From: Chytridium lagenaria
Lineage: Eukaryota > Chytridiomycota > Chytridiomycetes > Chytridiales > Chytridiaceae
Length of the DNA stretch: 64,000 nt
Direction of reading: 5' to 3'
NCBI GenBank assembly: GCA_025449115.1
Contig: JAHLKC010000017.1
Location: 186,001-250,000, forward strand
Shown here in pieces: positions 63,853-64,000 of the stretch. The notes under the pieces are model-generated. The model worked only from the letters and a program-made list of their open reading frames with translations. It was not told where the DNA came from and made no database searches. The position numbers were made by a program, and so were the translations under genes. Position 1 is the first letter of the stretch, and each line of letters starts with the position of its first letter.

Positions 63853-64000
63853 TCACTGACACTTTACGGTGACAGGGCCGCCTCCATTCTCGAGAGCCTC
63901 CACTTGGCCACCGTCAAAGTTCATGTTGCCCTTCTCCACAAAGTGAAGGTACCTGTGAAATAAAATTCGTTAACGTCGCTTTACACCTTTGCCGAAGGAA
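63853..64000 (-). CDS. Partial gene, 3' end, unknown product
   Basis: Last exon 63853-63952 encodes YLHFVEKGNMNFDGGQVEAL then ENGGGPVTVKCQ and a stop. It is preceded by a 34-nt GT-AG intron and the start of an upstream exon at 63987-64000. The 5' part lies outside the window. I do not recognise the product. The short C-terminal piece has good codon-like composition and a clean acceptor, so it is probably real. Confidence 0.5.

Overview
The window is nuclear DNA of a fungus, most likely a zoosporic (chytrid-like) one. The genes carry short introns (about 55-100 nt) with GTRNGT donors, and the marker set is fungal: SKI2 helicase, Swi5, VPS72/Swc2, Rheb, Ulp1, fungalysin (M36), WSC domains, and a mitochondrial SDHA with a split presequence. 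A coiled-coil gene resembling the animal LEKR1 protein, VWD-type extracellular proteins and a GILT thiol reductase fit an early-diverging lineage. Placement to phylum is inference.

Layout. (1) 0-20 kb is an accessory, secreted-protein region. It holds three paralogous VWD-domain proteins (16-1666 +, 13596-15798 +, 17959-19535 -) and two almost identical genes for an N/Q-rich repeat protein in inverted orientation (12036-12877 -, 16600-17436 +). Between them lie a coiled-coil protein, a GNAT-like acetyltransferase, two cytosolic-type thioredoxins and a small secreted lectin-like protein. (2) 20-32 kb: SKI2 RNA helicase and an ABCC/MRP transporter, both minus strand. (3) 32-41 kb: two low-complexity genes, Swi5 (recombination mediator) and VPS72/Swc2 (SWR1 H2A.Z exchange). 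(4) 42-44.3 kb: succinate dehydrogenase flavoprotein. (5) 45.7-52 kb: a six-WSC-domain secreted protein and a fungalysin metalloprotease. (6) 53.8-58.4 kb: F-box/LRR protein and Ulp1 SUMO protease (head to head with overlapping 5' ends), GILT-like reductase and Rheb. (7) 58.5-63.3 kb: a large secreted protein built from a repeated four-cysteine module whose internal intron sits at the same place in each copy. (8) A partial gene runs off the right edge.

Quality note. Many genes are interrupted by single-base frameshifts, even essential ones (SDHA has an extra G inside its invariant CTGDGNAM motif; VPS72 has two). Most are therefore likelier to be indel errors in the assembly than pseudogenes. 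Rheb, Ulp1, GILT, Swi5, the F-box gene, both thioredoxins and VWD copy C read through cleanly once introns are removed.

Functionally, the window combines housekeeping genes with three clusters of secreted or wall-associated proteins (VWD plus N/Q repeats, WSC plus protease, four-Cys modules). The last of these and the N/Q repeat pair are the strongest candidates for undescribed biology.
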